Origin: Lutraria lutraria
Taxonomy: Eukaryota; Mollusca; Bivalvia; Venerida; Mactridae
Length of the DNA: 64,000 bases
Reading direction: 5' to 3'
Assembly: GCA_964023205.1 (NCBI GenBank)
Contig: OZ026835.1
Location: forward strand, 38,165,083 to 38,229,082
Position 1 is the first letter of the stretch, and every line of letters begins with the position of its first letter. The notes beneath the pieces are model-generated. The model was given only the letters and a program-made list of their open reading frames with translations. It was not told where the DNA came from and searched no databases. The translations under genes were made by a program, and so were the position numbers. Of this stretch, positions 15,001 through 30,000 are shown one piece after another.

Positions 15001-18000
15001 ACAAATATGACATTTACTAAATTTAACTAAAACAAGAAATGCGGCAGTGCCACGAAACCAGCTACCAACACACAAAATTTCATCTCAATATCTCAATCCT
15101 TACTTAAGTTATTGACCAGAAACTGATTTTCTATTTTTAGTTACAGTGACCTTGACCCTACTGGATCTAGATGGAATTCAAAAGCATGGACTGCATGTAA
15201 GCTACCTTCACACAAAATTCCATCGCAATATCTTACTCCTTGATTAAGTTATTCACTGAAAACTGATTTTCTACTTTTAGCACAGTGACCTTGACCCAAC
15301 TGACCCCGAATACAATCCAAAGCAAATATTTCAGGCAAGGATTCTAAATACCCATTTTAGTCAACATTGGTCATTCCAAACTTAAGTTGTTGACTGAACA
15401 CTGATTTTCTATTTTTAGTAACAGTGACCTTGACCCCACAGACCCAAGCTAGGTTTTGATTCAAGTATGCTAAATACCAAATTTAGTCAACATTGGTCAT
15501 TCCAAACTTAAGTTATTGACTGGACACTGATTTTCTATTTTTAGAAACAGTGACCTTGACCCAACAGAGCCCAAATACAATCTTAAGCTAGGTTTTGATT
15601 CAAAGATGCTAAATACCAAGTTTGGTCAAGATTGGTCAATCCGAACTTAAGTTATTGACCAGACACCGCCTGTTTGATTACCGCCCACCTGCACGCCATC
15701 CCGCCCACCAATTTCGGCATTCTAATAACCAGGTTTCACTTTGACAAGCTGGTTAAAAACAGCAACAGATGAAATGTAGTTGTCATTTATTTTTTGTAGA
15801 TCATACACTAAGATTATTCCATTTCATTTGCAATCAAAATTTAAAATAAGTTATCCTCAATACAAACTAACAATATCAATGCATTTAACATCTGAACAAC
15901 ATAGTTTGTTCAATACATATCAAAGACAATAATTCTAAACTGTGGGCACTAATATAGTAACATTGTTATTTTTTCAAATTGTTTTTCAATGTCACATTTA
16001 TGGTAGTGTTACATTCCCTAACAGCTGTAAATCATGTCATATTATAATATATGCTAGTTAATATACTAGCATTAACATACTCTGTTTCCATAGTCCCCAC
16101 ATCTTTCTCTTCAATAACCATGGCAGACTGAAGATCAATATTGTCCTTTGCTTCACTCATTGCTTGCATAAGGTCATCTACAAGTACACATTGAGAAATA
16201 CTGTAGAACTATTGAGTATAGGTCATTCATTAGGAAAGCATATCTATAAATTAAGAACAACTATACTGATATAGCAATGCATGTATGTGTAGTTATGAAT
16301 CTGAATAAGGATGGGCAAGGAGATGACACTGTAAGAAGCCAAGATGTAAAGACATGAACAGTAAAATTATAGACACACTAACCAGGTGTACAATCTTGCT
16401 TCACAGCAGACAATAATGGATATATAAGATGGGATGGTTCCTGTTCGGTACCAACTTTCACAAGTTCCCTTTGCAGAATTACAAGTTGATCTACTGTGAA
16501 GTAATTCAGGTGAAGATAACTCTTTCTTTTCTTCTTGATGTATTGTAACCATTCGTCCAAACATTTCTCCATAAAGTTAGCAATCTCTGGAACCATATCC
16601 TTTAAGTCTTCTTTAGTTGATTTACGACCCTAAATAAATAAAAAGAAATTGACAAACTAGTCTACAATAAGTACTGTAGTCTGACACCTTAACTAAAACA
16701 TTGGTTCAAAATATTTTTTTTTAAAAATTAAAAAACAAGAGGGCCAAGATGGCCCTATATCGCTCACATGACAATCACTGTTCACTCATTAAAACATAGT
16801 TTTTGACCCCAGATGACCCATGTTAGAACTTGTCCTACATATAAATAAGACAAACATTCTGACAAAATTTGGTGAAGATCCAATCAAAACCATGAAAACT
16901 ACAGCATAGACAAGGTTTTCCTAAGATTTGACCTCGTGACCTAGTTTTTGACTCCAGACGACCTATGTTCGAATTTGTCTTACAAAGACAAACATTCTGA
17001 CTAGGTTTGGTGAAGATACGATCAAAATTTGACATCTACAGTGTTAATAAGGTTTTCCTAAGATTTGTCCTTGTGACCTGGTTTTTGACCCAAGGTGACC
17101 CAATTTTGAACTTGTCGTTAATACCATTAAGACAAACAATCTGACAAGGTTTGGCCAAGATCCAATTAAAACCATGACATTTAGAGCTTTTACAACATTT
17201 TTACCTAAGATTTGACCTGGTGACCCAGTTTTTGACTCCGGCTGACCCATGTTCGACCTTGACCCACATATTATTGAGGCAAACATTCTGACAAGGTTTG
17301 GTGAAGCTCCAATTAAAACTGTGGCATCTACAGTGTTAACAAAGTTTTCCTAAGATTTGACCTGGTGACCTAATTATTGACCCCAGATGACCCATATTTA
17401 TACTTGACCGTTATATTATTAAAACAAACGATTTGACAAAGTTTGGTGAAGATCAAATAATAACTGTGAAATCTACAGTGTTAACATGGTTTTTCATAAG
17501 ATTTGACCTAGCGACCCAGTTTTTGACCCAAGATGACCCATGTTTGAACTCGTCCAAGATATTATGAAGACAAACATTCTGACAAGGTTTCATGATCATC
17601 CAATCAAAACAGTGACCTCTAGAGTATTCATAATGTTTTCCAGCAATTTGCCCTAGTGACCTAGTTTTTCACTGGAAATGACCCATAATCAATCTTGGCC
17701 TACATTTTATTAAAATAACATTCTGACAAAGTTTCATGAAGATCCAGTCAAAACAGTGATTTCTAAAGTGTTCACAAGGTTTTCCCTTATTTGGCCCCGG
17801 TGACATAGTTTTTTTACCCGAAATGGCCCAATATTGAACTCGTCCGAGATGTTGTTGATATTAACGTTCTGACCCAGTTTTTCGGACGGAGAGTGATCCT
17901 AATAGCTCACTTTGTCACTTTGTGACATGTGAGCTAAAAACATAGAGGTAATAAATTAATAATAATCATAAATCCTACAAACCCTCATTTGTGGTACACC

Positions 18001-21000
18001 ATCACCCTGACCAAATGCTAGATTGACACACACTGGACGTTCTGGATTTGGGTCACAAAAGAATCTTGCAGTCCAATCCTTAAACAGGACACAACCAGAG
18101 GACCATAGTTTCAGATAGACATTACTTAGTCTTGTTAAACTATCAAATATCTGTAAATATACAACACTTCCAATAAGATTCAAAATGCACAAAATGTCTG
18201 ACAAACACAGGTATAAGAAAAGCAAGTCATAAAACCCGAAATTCATGTAGTAAAATATTAAAATTTTCTTTAAATTAAACCACAGGTATTCTTTACAAAG
18301 TATGCTTTATTCAGTGATATAAGGTAAAGGTTTGTTTATTATAGTGTCACCCCTATTGAAAGGGCCAGCCAAGTTGGCTTATGAGATACCTTTTGTGCAC
18401 ACAATACCTCCCGAATCCCTTCACTTTTTTGCCGAGTGCCTGGCTGAGATGGGCCTACTGTAACCATTATTCAACTAGCAGGCGGCTCACCAACCAACTG
18501 TATCAGTTCAAACCCAGTCTCCACTGGGTTTTGAACCTTAAATCTCCCATTCAGAAGGTGGACACCATAAACACACCACCATGGTTGTGGTACATATCTT
18601 AAGTGTTTATCATACTCACCATGGTAAATCTATCAACACTGTCAGAACCTTTCTCAGCTTTTCCAGCCACCAACATTAGTCTACTCTGAAGGTCTTGTAA
18701 TTGTGAGAATGTGTAGCTTCTAAGATGTTGTTTTCCTTTTTCTGTCTGTTTATCTGATTGTTCCCTTACAGACAGCTCTAGAATGTCTGCCAAAACCTGA
18801 GCATGAATTGTATAATGAAATTCCATGTTTCATTACACAAACAGTCATACAACACACAAAATATATCTAGAATCTATCAACAAAGATGAGGATATTCCTA
18901 TCAATTACTAAAACCTTGACTACAGTAATAAAAGATTATCATGATCCACTAATGTATAAGATGCAAAAATGAGTGTCGCAACTATCAAGTGAATTGGAAG
19001 TGGTTTTATAAATGATCACAGATAATCATCAGATAGTCATGCAGGAACAAAAACGTATTCATACCAGAAGGGATACATCATGCTGTTGACTTAGATTTTT
19101 ACGTTTCCAGGCATTTTTACCAACAGTGTATATACCACAGGCATTGATGGCTTCAGCCTGCATAAGGGAGGTAACTTCTACAGAACCATGGGCTTTCTTT
19201 ATACCTTTCATCCATTCTAACTGGTTATTTGTGTCTTCCTAGAATATTGATTTTGAAATTCATAATTACTTATTGCATTTAAAGCAGATTAAGTTTTTTC
19301 TTCAAATAGTTGGAATCTTTCATGGATTATGCTTGATGTATAAAATGTATGTATTAAACAAGTTAATATCCATATTAATTTTGTAGTTATCTATAGATAA
19401 TGAATGCATATATTAATGACAAAAGACATTCAAGAAGATCATACGAAACAACATTCTTACCAACATTTTTGGTAGGTTGGGATTTGCATCAAATTCTCTC
19501 CAAACAATAGAACAATGATCCAGAAGTTTTTTATAGCCACAATCAGAAGTGAGATCAAATATCAATGGTCCATATCCTGTCACAGCTGAATGTAGGCACT
19601 GAACACGGGCTATATTTATTGGTTCATCACCAGCAGAGAGAAATGCTAAATCAACGAATACCTTTAATTCCTTCAAACCACCTGAAACATTACACAATGA
19701 TGGTAGCCATAACAATTATAGTTTTGAATCATAAACATAATGATCTTACCTACGATACCATGAACTGGTTTTTAAATCAAGAGAAGAGAATTTTACACTG
19801 GCTCTTAAGCAAGAAGAACTCTTAATACTGAAGAAGTATTTGTTGTTATTTCAGCCCCAGAGAGGAGATACATGAGAACTGGGCATTTATACACTACTCT
19901 TTTCTAATAATTTTTCTTGGCTCTTACATAATATGGCTGGTGGAAAACACCGATACACGCCTCATCCATTTTCGGAGATTACCTAGACACAGTACAAGGT
20001 TGAAGTTAGAATTGGGAAACTGATAGAGTTCCTGAAATAACGAAAGACAGAGCTGAGATTCGATCCCACCACTTTCCAATTCGTAGATCAGCGTATTACC
20101 ACTAAAGCACTATCAAACAGTCTCATGATGTATCATGTAGCCTGTAACTTTCAGACATCAGTGGCATTATTATTGGACCTTTACCTTTTTTCATAGATTC
20201 TCTCAACCAAGATACCAGTTTCCCGCATTTCACAAAGGTATCTAAACACCAAGCTCTCTGCGTTGTCAACTCTTTCAAGGATTCACAAGCTTTCATCACT
20301 GATTCATCAAAGGATCTCATCTCCATTGCAGACTCTTCTTGCTGATATATTAAATATATTAGACTGATCATTTATAATGTTCACAACAGACAGGTGTGGG
20401 AGAATAGTATTTTATACAGCCTATACAACTGATTGAAATTTTCAAAATTTAATGAAATTGATGTTCTTTAACAATTCTAAATGCACCATCATACTTGATT
20501 TCCATCAAAATTCATTACCTGAAATGAAATGTGTGTACATGGAGCTTTCCATGTAGCATTAAGTTTATTAGGAAAAATATACTTGGACCACTGAAGTAAG
20601 GTGACTTTCACGCATTTATAGAGACAATGCCTTAACACCAGTCACTCTAGGTAAAACAAAATTACAAGTCTTGTCAAATAAAAGGTTCTCAACAATATGA
20701 ATCAAAGAGATGTTTTGAAATGCATTATCTAAAGAAAATTCTATCTTCTGTTTGTAATTTGTGCACAAATTTTCAAAAGGAAAATCACATACTGTAGCAA
20801 TATTTTTAATCTGTTTATAATCTCCTTTCAGTTTGTACTGGGCAGCAAATTTTAAAATCACTTTGGCTCCATTCACACAATGTCCCAGATGTCTGTATTT
20901 TTGCAGTTGGTTCACACGTTCTGAGATTATCTTTGGACGTATTTCTAAGACATTCAACTCTTTTTTAATGTTTTCATACTGATCTTTGTATGTGCGCCCA

Positions 21001-24000
21001 ATAATCTTCTCAAAATCAGTGAACTTCATACACCCAGTTTCAATTTGTTCTTGGATGTCCTTCAAACTAAAAATACATAATTTTATAGAAAAAAATGTAT
21101 GAAATAAAGAGTATTGAATAAACAGGAAAGACATGTTTCAAATGTTCCTGTAGGTGGGAACTAACAATTTGTCTACATTAATTTCTTATTTTGCATTCCT
21201 GACTGTACCCAACAAGTAACGACAATAATGCTGTTCCCCAAAAAAACAGATAGCCAGCCAAATTCTAACAAGAGGGCCAAGATGGCCCTATATCGCTCAC
21301 ATGACAATCACTGTTCACCAATTAAAACATTGTTTTGAACCGGTGACCTAGTTTTTGACCCAAGATGGCCCATGATAGAACTTGTCCTACATATAAATGA
21401 GGCAAACATTCTGACAAAATTTGGTGAATATCCAATCAAAACCATGAAAACTACAGCATAAACAAGGTTTTCCTAAGATTTGTCCTCATGACCTAGTTTT
21501 TTACCCCAGATGACCTATGTTCGAATTATGTCTTACATATCATTAAGACAAACATTCTGACAAGGTTTGGTGAAGATACAATCAAAATTTGACATCTACA
21601 GTGTTAATAAGGTTTTCCTAAGATTTGACCTCGTGACCTAGTTTTTTACCCTAGGTGACACATATTTGAACTTGTCCTTATTATCATTAAAACAAACGAT
21701 GAGGATATTCCTATCAATTGTTATAACCTTGACTACAGTAATAAAAGATAGTTATCATGATCCACTAATGTATAAGATGCAAAAATGAGTGTCGCAACTA
21801 TCAAGTGAATTGGAAGTGGTTTTAAAATGATCACAGATAATCATCAGATAGTCATGCAGGAACAAAAACGTATTCATACCAGAAGGGATACATCATGCTG
21901 TTGACTAAGATTTTTACGTTTCCAGGCATTTTTACCAACAGTGTATATACCACAGGCATTGATGGCTTCAGCCTGCTTAAGGGAGGTAACTTCTACGGAA
22001 CCATGGGCTTTCTTTATACCTTTCATCCATTTGACAAAGTTTGGTGAAGATCCAATGATCCACTGTGAAATCTACAGTGTTGACATGGTTTTTCTTAAGA
22101 TTTGACCTAGCGACCCAGTTTTTGACCCAAGATGACCCATGTTCGAACTTCTCCAAGATATTATGAAGACAAACATTCTGTCAAGGTTTCATGATCATCC
22201 AATCAAAACAGTGAATGCTAGAGTGTTCACAAGGTTTTCCAGCAATTTGCCCTAGTCACCTAGTTATTGACCGGAAATGACCCATTATCAATCTCGGCCT
22301 ACATATTATTGAAATAAATATTCTGATAAAAAGTTTCATGAAGATCCAATCAAAACAGTGATTTCTAAAGCATTCACAAGGTTTTCCCTTCTTTGGCCCT
22401 GGTGACCTAGTTTTTTACCCCAAATGGCCCAATATTGAACTCGGCCGAGATTTTGTCGACATTAACATTGTAACCCAGTTTTGCTAAAATGAGCTAAAAA
22501 TGTGGCCCCTAGTGTGTTCACAACATAAAGTTTGACGACGCATGAAGCCGGATGGAGACTGATCAGAAAACAAACATGAAACAATATCATGCAAGCTTTG
22601 TTTTATGGTTTCCAACCTAAAAGTACCTATGTATTCAATGAGGTATAACATGCAAATAAATTGGGTCAGGCCAACACTTTTATCTAGCATTCATAAAACT
22701 AACAACTGAGCTGAAAAAAAGATGGTATTTCAAACAAGGCAGGATTATTAGGATTCATCCATAATATTAGGACAGTGAGTACACAAAATATTGGTAACAT
22801 AATGCGCCACTATTAACTATACTTTAAGACATGGATTATGCATATTATCATTTCAGTGCTGGGTCAAATACTCACTAATTCTTAACTGGTATCCAGACCC
22901 TTTCCACAACTTGGTCCAACGTTTGAACATCACTGTTTTGACATTGTTTTTTCCATAACGACATGAATGTGCTGCTTTTGGTAATTTCATTTAATTCAGG
23001 AATTATTTCAAAAACAGCAGGTGAACATTTGAAGGCACAAATTCGGGACTGAAACTGTTCAACATTTGCTATTTTGCTCACATCTGCCGGTTGACAGAAT
23101 TCTTTCATTTGGTAGGTATCCAAGTTATTCCGTTTTCTCAAAATTTCATCAATAGGATGTTTGTCAACTGAAAAAAAAATCATTCAAAATAAAAGAACCT
23201 GAGTCACTAGTCAAAATCAATATATATAATGCCTTTAAAGTCAAATAAATCTATTCACCCCATTGCTTAATTGAAATTTAATCAAAATAATACCAATTAT
23301 TTAATCAGAGGCCTTGTGGTTTCGGAGAAGATTTTTTTAATTTTCCTATATAAGCCTTTATAAATCAAGTGACCCCCGGGGCGGGGCTAATTTTGACCCT
23401 AGTGCACTAATTTGAACAAACTTGGTAAAGGTCCACTAGAAAATGCTACATACCAAGTATCGAAGCTCTAGGCCTTGTGGTTAAGGCGAAGAAAGTTTTT
23501 CAAATTTCCTATATAAAATAGAATAAACCTCAGGGCAGGGCCAATTTTGACCCCGGGGCCATAATTTGAACAAACTTGGTAGAGGTCCACTAGACAATGC
23601 CACATACAAAATATCTAAGCTCTAGGCCTTGGGGTTTAGGAGAAGAAGATTTTTTTAATTTTCCTATATAAGTCTATATAAATCAAGTGACCCCAGGGGC
23701 AGGGCCAATTTTGACCCTAGGGTAATAATTTGAACAAACTTGGTAGAAGTCCACTAGACTATGCTACACACCAAATATCAAAGCTCTAGGCATTGTAGTT
23801 TTTGACAAGAAGATTTTTTTAATTTCCTATATAAGCCAATGTAAAATCAAGTTACCCCCGGGGCGGAGCCAATTTTGACTCCAGGGGAATAATTTGAACA
23901 CACTTTGTAGAGTTACTTTAGACAATGCTACATACCAAATATCTCAGCTCTAGGCCCTGTGGTTTTGGACAAGAAGATTTTTTAAGTTTTTTTCTATTTG

Positions 24001-27000
24001 TTGCCGGGAGCATAAAAACAGTGACCTAAAAAGCAATATCTTACATACAAGAATATATAAAGGAAACTAAGCTTGCATCCTAAATAACTTTACAAAAAAT
24101 GTCTTTAATACATGTATACCTTCAGGTAAATGTTGGCAAAGAGATGCTAAATCAGCCATTTGTGAAGCTTGCGTTTCGAAATCATTCAGTTCCTTTTGCC
24201 TTATTGCAAAAGCCTTTTTAATAAAGGCAGCAGAATGCTCCTGAACAAGTTCTGCAAGTCCTGGAAATTTTTCTTCTGTTTCCTTCACAAGTTTGAATTC
24301 TCCAATGGTTAAGGCACCAGTAAGAAGGGCAGTAACTTTGCTTTCAACAACAGATACAGCTTTGACCAAACATTCAGAACATTCTGGTGTCAACATGTCC
24401 ATTCTGCCACTTCCTTTGTCTGACAAAAAATATTGACAGATGTAGAAATTATTAGAACTATGTATACTAATATGATATGTAAATAGAAAAGAAGCTAATC
24501 CTAGTAAGCAACGTGTTAGACAGAATGCCATCATCATCCTCCATTGGACACTGTTTGCATTTTTTCAGCTTACTTGTCTGAACAAATCAATCACCGATAA
24601 TTTGGTTTCTAAAGATTTTTGATTTGTTGATGAACAGATAGACTTATTTGAACATCAAATCATCACTCATAAGAAAGTTTTTCATAGCGTTTGTTTATCT
24701 GGTACATGAACAAGCTAAGCAAATTGAATATATATTAATTACAAGGAAAGTTTATTTGAAACTAGAAATGTGTCCGTAGGACACAGATGCCCCTGCCATT
24801 TTACACTGGACACAGAAATGAGTGTTGTGTAGCAAATATGTGAATACAACATAGAGCAGGTTGCTTGGTAATGCTGCCTATAGTGGGAGGTAAAGACCAC
24901 CTAAGGGTGGTAACCACACAACTACATGTACATTCACTATTTCAATGTAAGGAATGAACATAAAAATATATAAGTGTTTACTGTGACCTTGACCTTTGAG
25001 TAAGCAACACAGTTTTCGGGCATGACACGTCGTCTTAATATGATGAACATTTGTGCCAGTTTATTTCAAAATCCAATCATGCATGACAAACTTATAAGCC
25101 GGACACGAACATACACTTTCACTATATCCATAATAATATGCACAACTTTTTAACGTCCACTGTGACCTTGACCTTTGAGCAAGTGACGCAGTTGATGCGC
25201 AGGACACCTCGTCTTGATATGATGAACATTAGTGCCAATTCTCTTTAAAAATCCAATCATGCATGACAGAGTTATAAGCCAAACACGAACATATACATAT
25301 AATGCTTTAAGTGTCAACTGTGACCTTGACCTTTGAGCAAGCGACACAGTCGTTGCGCATGATACATCGTCTTGATATGATGAACATTTGTGCCAATTTA
25401 CTTCAAAATTCCATCATGCATGACAGAGTTATAAGCCGGACACGAACTTATACATATAATGCTTTAAGTGTCAACTGTGAACTTGACCTTTGAGCAAGTG
25501 ACACAGTCGTTGCGCATGACACATCGTCTTGTTATGATGAAGATTTGTACCAATTTATTTCAAAATCCAATCATGCATGACAGATTTATAAGCCGGACAT
25601 GAACATATACATTTAATGCTTTAAGAGTCCACTGTGATCTTGACCTTTGAGCAAGCCCTACAGTTTTTGCGCATGACACATCGTGTTGTTATGCTGAACA
25701 TTTGTGCCAAATTATTTCAAAATCCAATCATGCATGACAATGTTATGAGCTGGACACGAAAATCCGTAACACCCCCCCCCACACACACACACACACACAC
25801 ACCACACACACACAAACTTTTTTTACTATTTTTCCGAGGTTTTCCATTATAAAATGTACCTCACTTTGTTTGCCAAAAACATAGAAATTTAACCGAGGTA
25901 TACCTCGGTATGTACCTCAGGTCCCCTAAAAAACCCTTTTTTAGGGGGGAATTGACTGGTAATGACTTAATGACTTATAGACAACTAATTGAGATCTAAC
26001 CCTAACCCTAAACCCTTGTAAAACCTTGTAAATGGTACCCTTAAAATTGTCACATAATTTCATGACCAAAAATCTACCTCATCCAGATAGTAATACAAAC
26101 CCACACACAAACACCCCCCCCCCCCCCCAACACACACACACACACACCAATGGACAGGGTAAACACTATAAATTAACCTTTAAACAGATTTAAAAGTTAT
26201 TGTCTTCCTCAACTACTCTTCAATAGTATCTATCTTGATTCTTACAATCAAGTTTAAATGAATACAATTATTTATTTTTCAATTTTCTTAAGTAATACCA
26301 GAATTTTTTTGTCAATGTCAAAATGATTATCAGGAATTACTTCTGTATTTCTTTTGTCATTTGAATATACCTTAATAATGGTATCAAGAACTTATATACA
26401 TATATGGATTCGCAACTGCTAAAATAAGCTCAAATGATACCGAGCTATGATCCAACAATCAGTTGCGAAACTCGACTATGACAGCTGCAATTGGGTGTTT
26501 TAGAACTTAAATATACTAGAAATCTCTGGCAATTTGGGCAAGGGACACTGGTTAGGATGTAACATAAAGATACACTGCATTGAAACAAGAGGGCCATGAT
26601 GGCCCTATATCACTCATCTGAGTATAGTTACATTTTTGGATACCGTAATTTAATCAAGTTATTTGTCACAGTAAAGAGTTATCTACCCCAACGGTCAAGA
26701 GTCTAACTGTTGATATAACTGAACTTTTGAACAAAAAGTGTTGTGAAACACGGACGTTCCTAACGGCCAACAAGATAGTTACACCTTGATCTTTGACCAA
26801 TAGTACTAAAATTCGATATGGGTAAGCTACAAACAATGAACAACCTTCCAACTAAATCTGAGGACCTAAGGCCAAATCGATCTACGTCTGATGAAAAACC
26901 TCTCAAACAAATCTGAAGAGCTAAGGCCAAATCATTCTCTAGTTATTGGTCGGACAAGGTTCGGTTACAGACAGACAGACTGAGTGATTGACCTTCCAAC

Positions 27001-30000
27001 CAACATAGGCAATGGGGGCATAATCAGTTCCACAAGTAGTTGTTGAAATACAGTAATTTTATTAAAAGAAAAAGGGTGGTAATCTGACTATCAGCATAAT
27101 TAACATTGTATAATATACTTTCCTTCTTAAGATCTTAGGATTATACATATTCTGTACAAATATGATTAGCATTTTACATTGCGCATATCCTGACTCTACG
27201 AGTCGAATCGATGACATAAATGGAATTTCAAACCAATCCAATCATTAGCTGTGGAAGATATTCCTATGTACAATTCAGTGACCCCTTGAATTGGGTCAAT
27301 TTTGGATCTGGGGTCATGATTTGAATGAAATTGGTTGAGAGTACAAGTACAGTATCTAAGCTCTGTTTATGGTTGAGTTTTAGAATTTCTTTAATATTTT
27401 CCTATGTACAATTATGTGACAAATATTAACCCAAAGGCAATAATTTGAACAAACTTAGTGAGGGTCTACTGAACACTGCCTTGCTTCTGCAGGATTTGAT
27501 TACTTTTAATTGTAAATACGGAAGTTGCAAATCCATGTATGTATATAAGTCCATGGTGGTATAAAAAACAGTCAAAAAAATAAGATCTTCCTTGAGACAT
27601 TTTTCATTCAAGATTCAACACAACATGAAATGGAAACTTATGAGCACAAAACTTACCAGTGATGATACTCAAATAAAATCATTGGGTAAGAAGTTTTCAA
27701 AGAATTTAAAACACTAAACAATGTCAGACAGTAATGTTAAATGAATTGTTATGATGACTATAAACTATTAACTTACAATAAATCTTCAAGTATTGGGGGA
27801 ATGGAGGCCACCTCAGAGAATGACGAAGCATTCTTCTTTCATCTTCAATTTTAACATTCTTTTTCCATTCAGACATAAACAATTCTGACAAAAGCTGCCC
27901 ATATCTTCTTAATTCATAGTCATGGAAGCTGCGATAATCCAGATTATATCCTTGTTCTACAGCCTGAAAATATACCAAGAAATAGACTGACTTAGTGCAT
28001 AATAAATCATACTAAGCCTCGATCATTATCAGCAATAATTGCCAATGATACAGCAAGGTAATTCCTTCAGTACACAAACTAAAATGTATACCTTTACATG
28101 ATCACACAAACATATATGATAATTTCTTGCATCTAAGTACACTCTTTTCTCCTTGAGATAATAACTTAAGGAAAAAAGGTCAGAATTTCACCTTTTTTTA
28201 CAATTAAGTGTAATTTAGTGTGATTAGTTAATACAGTAAAACCTCGTTATTTCGAGGAGTCATCGGACCAGACTATATCTGTTCGTTGAATGAAAAATAA
28301 ACTGTGTATCATGTAATTAATACAGTAAAACCTCGTTATCACGAGGAGTCATCGGACCAGACTAATTGCTCGTAATAAATGGGTTTCTGTTCACTGAATG
28401 AAAAATAAACTGTGTATCATGCGTGTTAATTTACAGTAATAATACGAAATGCGTATGTAAAATGTACACCATGATGTATAAGATGAAAATATATGTTTGT
28501 TGAATGAACAGGATATGCATTGATTGTTTAAATAAAGTTATTTATAAATCTAAAACAGTTTCGTGTTTTCAATTGTGCAATACCATGTCCGAAAATGGTG
28601 CTATTGACATGCGGTGAAACATAATAGTTGCACAACGTGAAAGTTACTTACATGTATGTTATATATGTCTAAAGCAAACAGAAAACTAGAACTATCACTA
28701 AAGGTGATGAATACCCCCAGATACGGCCTTGACACAGTTATTGTTACATTTTACAGAGGGAAATATAATGCATTTTCATTTTTTAATACCTGCAAATTGT
28801 TGCTTAGATATATCCTGACCAGTTTCTAAATATACATTATATAAAAAATAACAAAGGGCCATAACTCATTAAAATTTATGTGAACAAAACCTATTGTGGA
28901 CATGCACAACTTGGCAAACTACTTATCACTTCTAAGAAGTTTCACTGAATTCCTGCATGTAGTTGCTGAGAAATGGTATGGGGAAAATTTACCTAATTGT
29001 ATAAAACAAAGGGCCGTAACTCAGTGAAAATTAATCAAAACAAAACCTGGTTATTGCATGCACAACTTGGCTAACTGTTTATAACTTCTGTAAAGTTTCA
29101 TTGAATTCCTATGAGTAATACTGAGATATTGTATATACACTGTATAAAAAACAACAAAGGGCCATAACTCAGTGAAAATTTAACCAACCAAGACAAGCTT
29201 AATGCATGCACAACTAGGCTAACTACTTATCACTTCTGAGAAGTTTTATAGAATTCCTGGCAGTAGTCAATGAGAAATAGTCAGGACAAAATTTGCCTGG
29301 TGTATGTACTGTAGAAAAAAAGGGCTATAACTCAGTGAAAATCCATCCAAATGAAAAATGTTTTTAGCATGCACAACTAGGCTAACTACTTATTACTTCT
29401 GTGAAGTTTCGTTGAAATCCTGGGAGTAGTTGCTGAGAAATTGTCCGGACAAAATTTGCCTATTGTATATACTGTATAAAAACAACAAAGGGCTATAACT
29501 CAGTGAAAATTAATCCGAACGAAAAATGCTTTAGGCATGCACAACAAGGCTTACTACTTATCACTTCTGTGAAGTTTCATTGAGATCCTTTAGTAGTTGC
29601 TGAGAAATTGTCCGGACAAATTGTGTCTACAGACACACGGACGGACCGACCGGCCGACCGACCGACCGACCAACCATCAAGCGTGAATCCAATATAGCCA
29701 CCATATATTTCATATCTGGGGGTATAATGAAATCATTACAGAAGCACCATATTTGTCTCAACTATTAAGCGTTTCGGTCAGCAAACTTACAATGCATTCA
29801 TTGACATGACACCAGGTCAACAATGTGATTTTCTGTTGAGTTGTGCGACTTGATTACTGAGGACAATCAGTTTACCTACTTTGACCTATCGTTATACATG
29901 TGTAGATGAACATGTCTGTCTTGTTGTTAAGTCGCATAAACAATTTCTTAAATGTTATAACGCAACACTGTAGAACAGCTACATTATGTTTCACTGCTTA

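Noticed and set aside
16835..17286. Minus-strand frames of 66-80 codons between exons 23 and 24
   Set aside because: They lie in the core units of pearl element A and repeat each other; no splice context.
25311..25852. Plus-strand frames of 60-72 codons
   Set aside because: Translations of element D tandem units, ending in a CA microsatellite.
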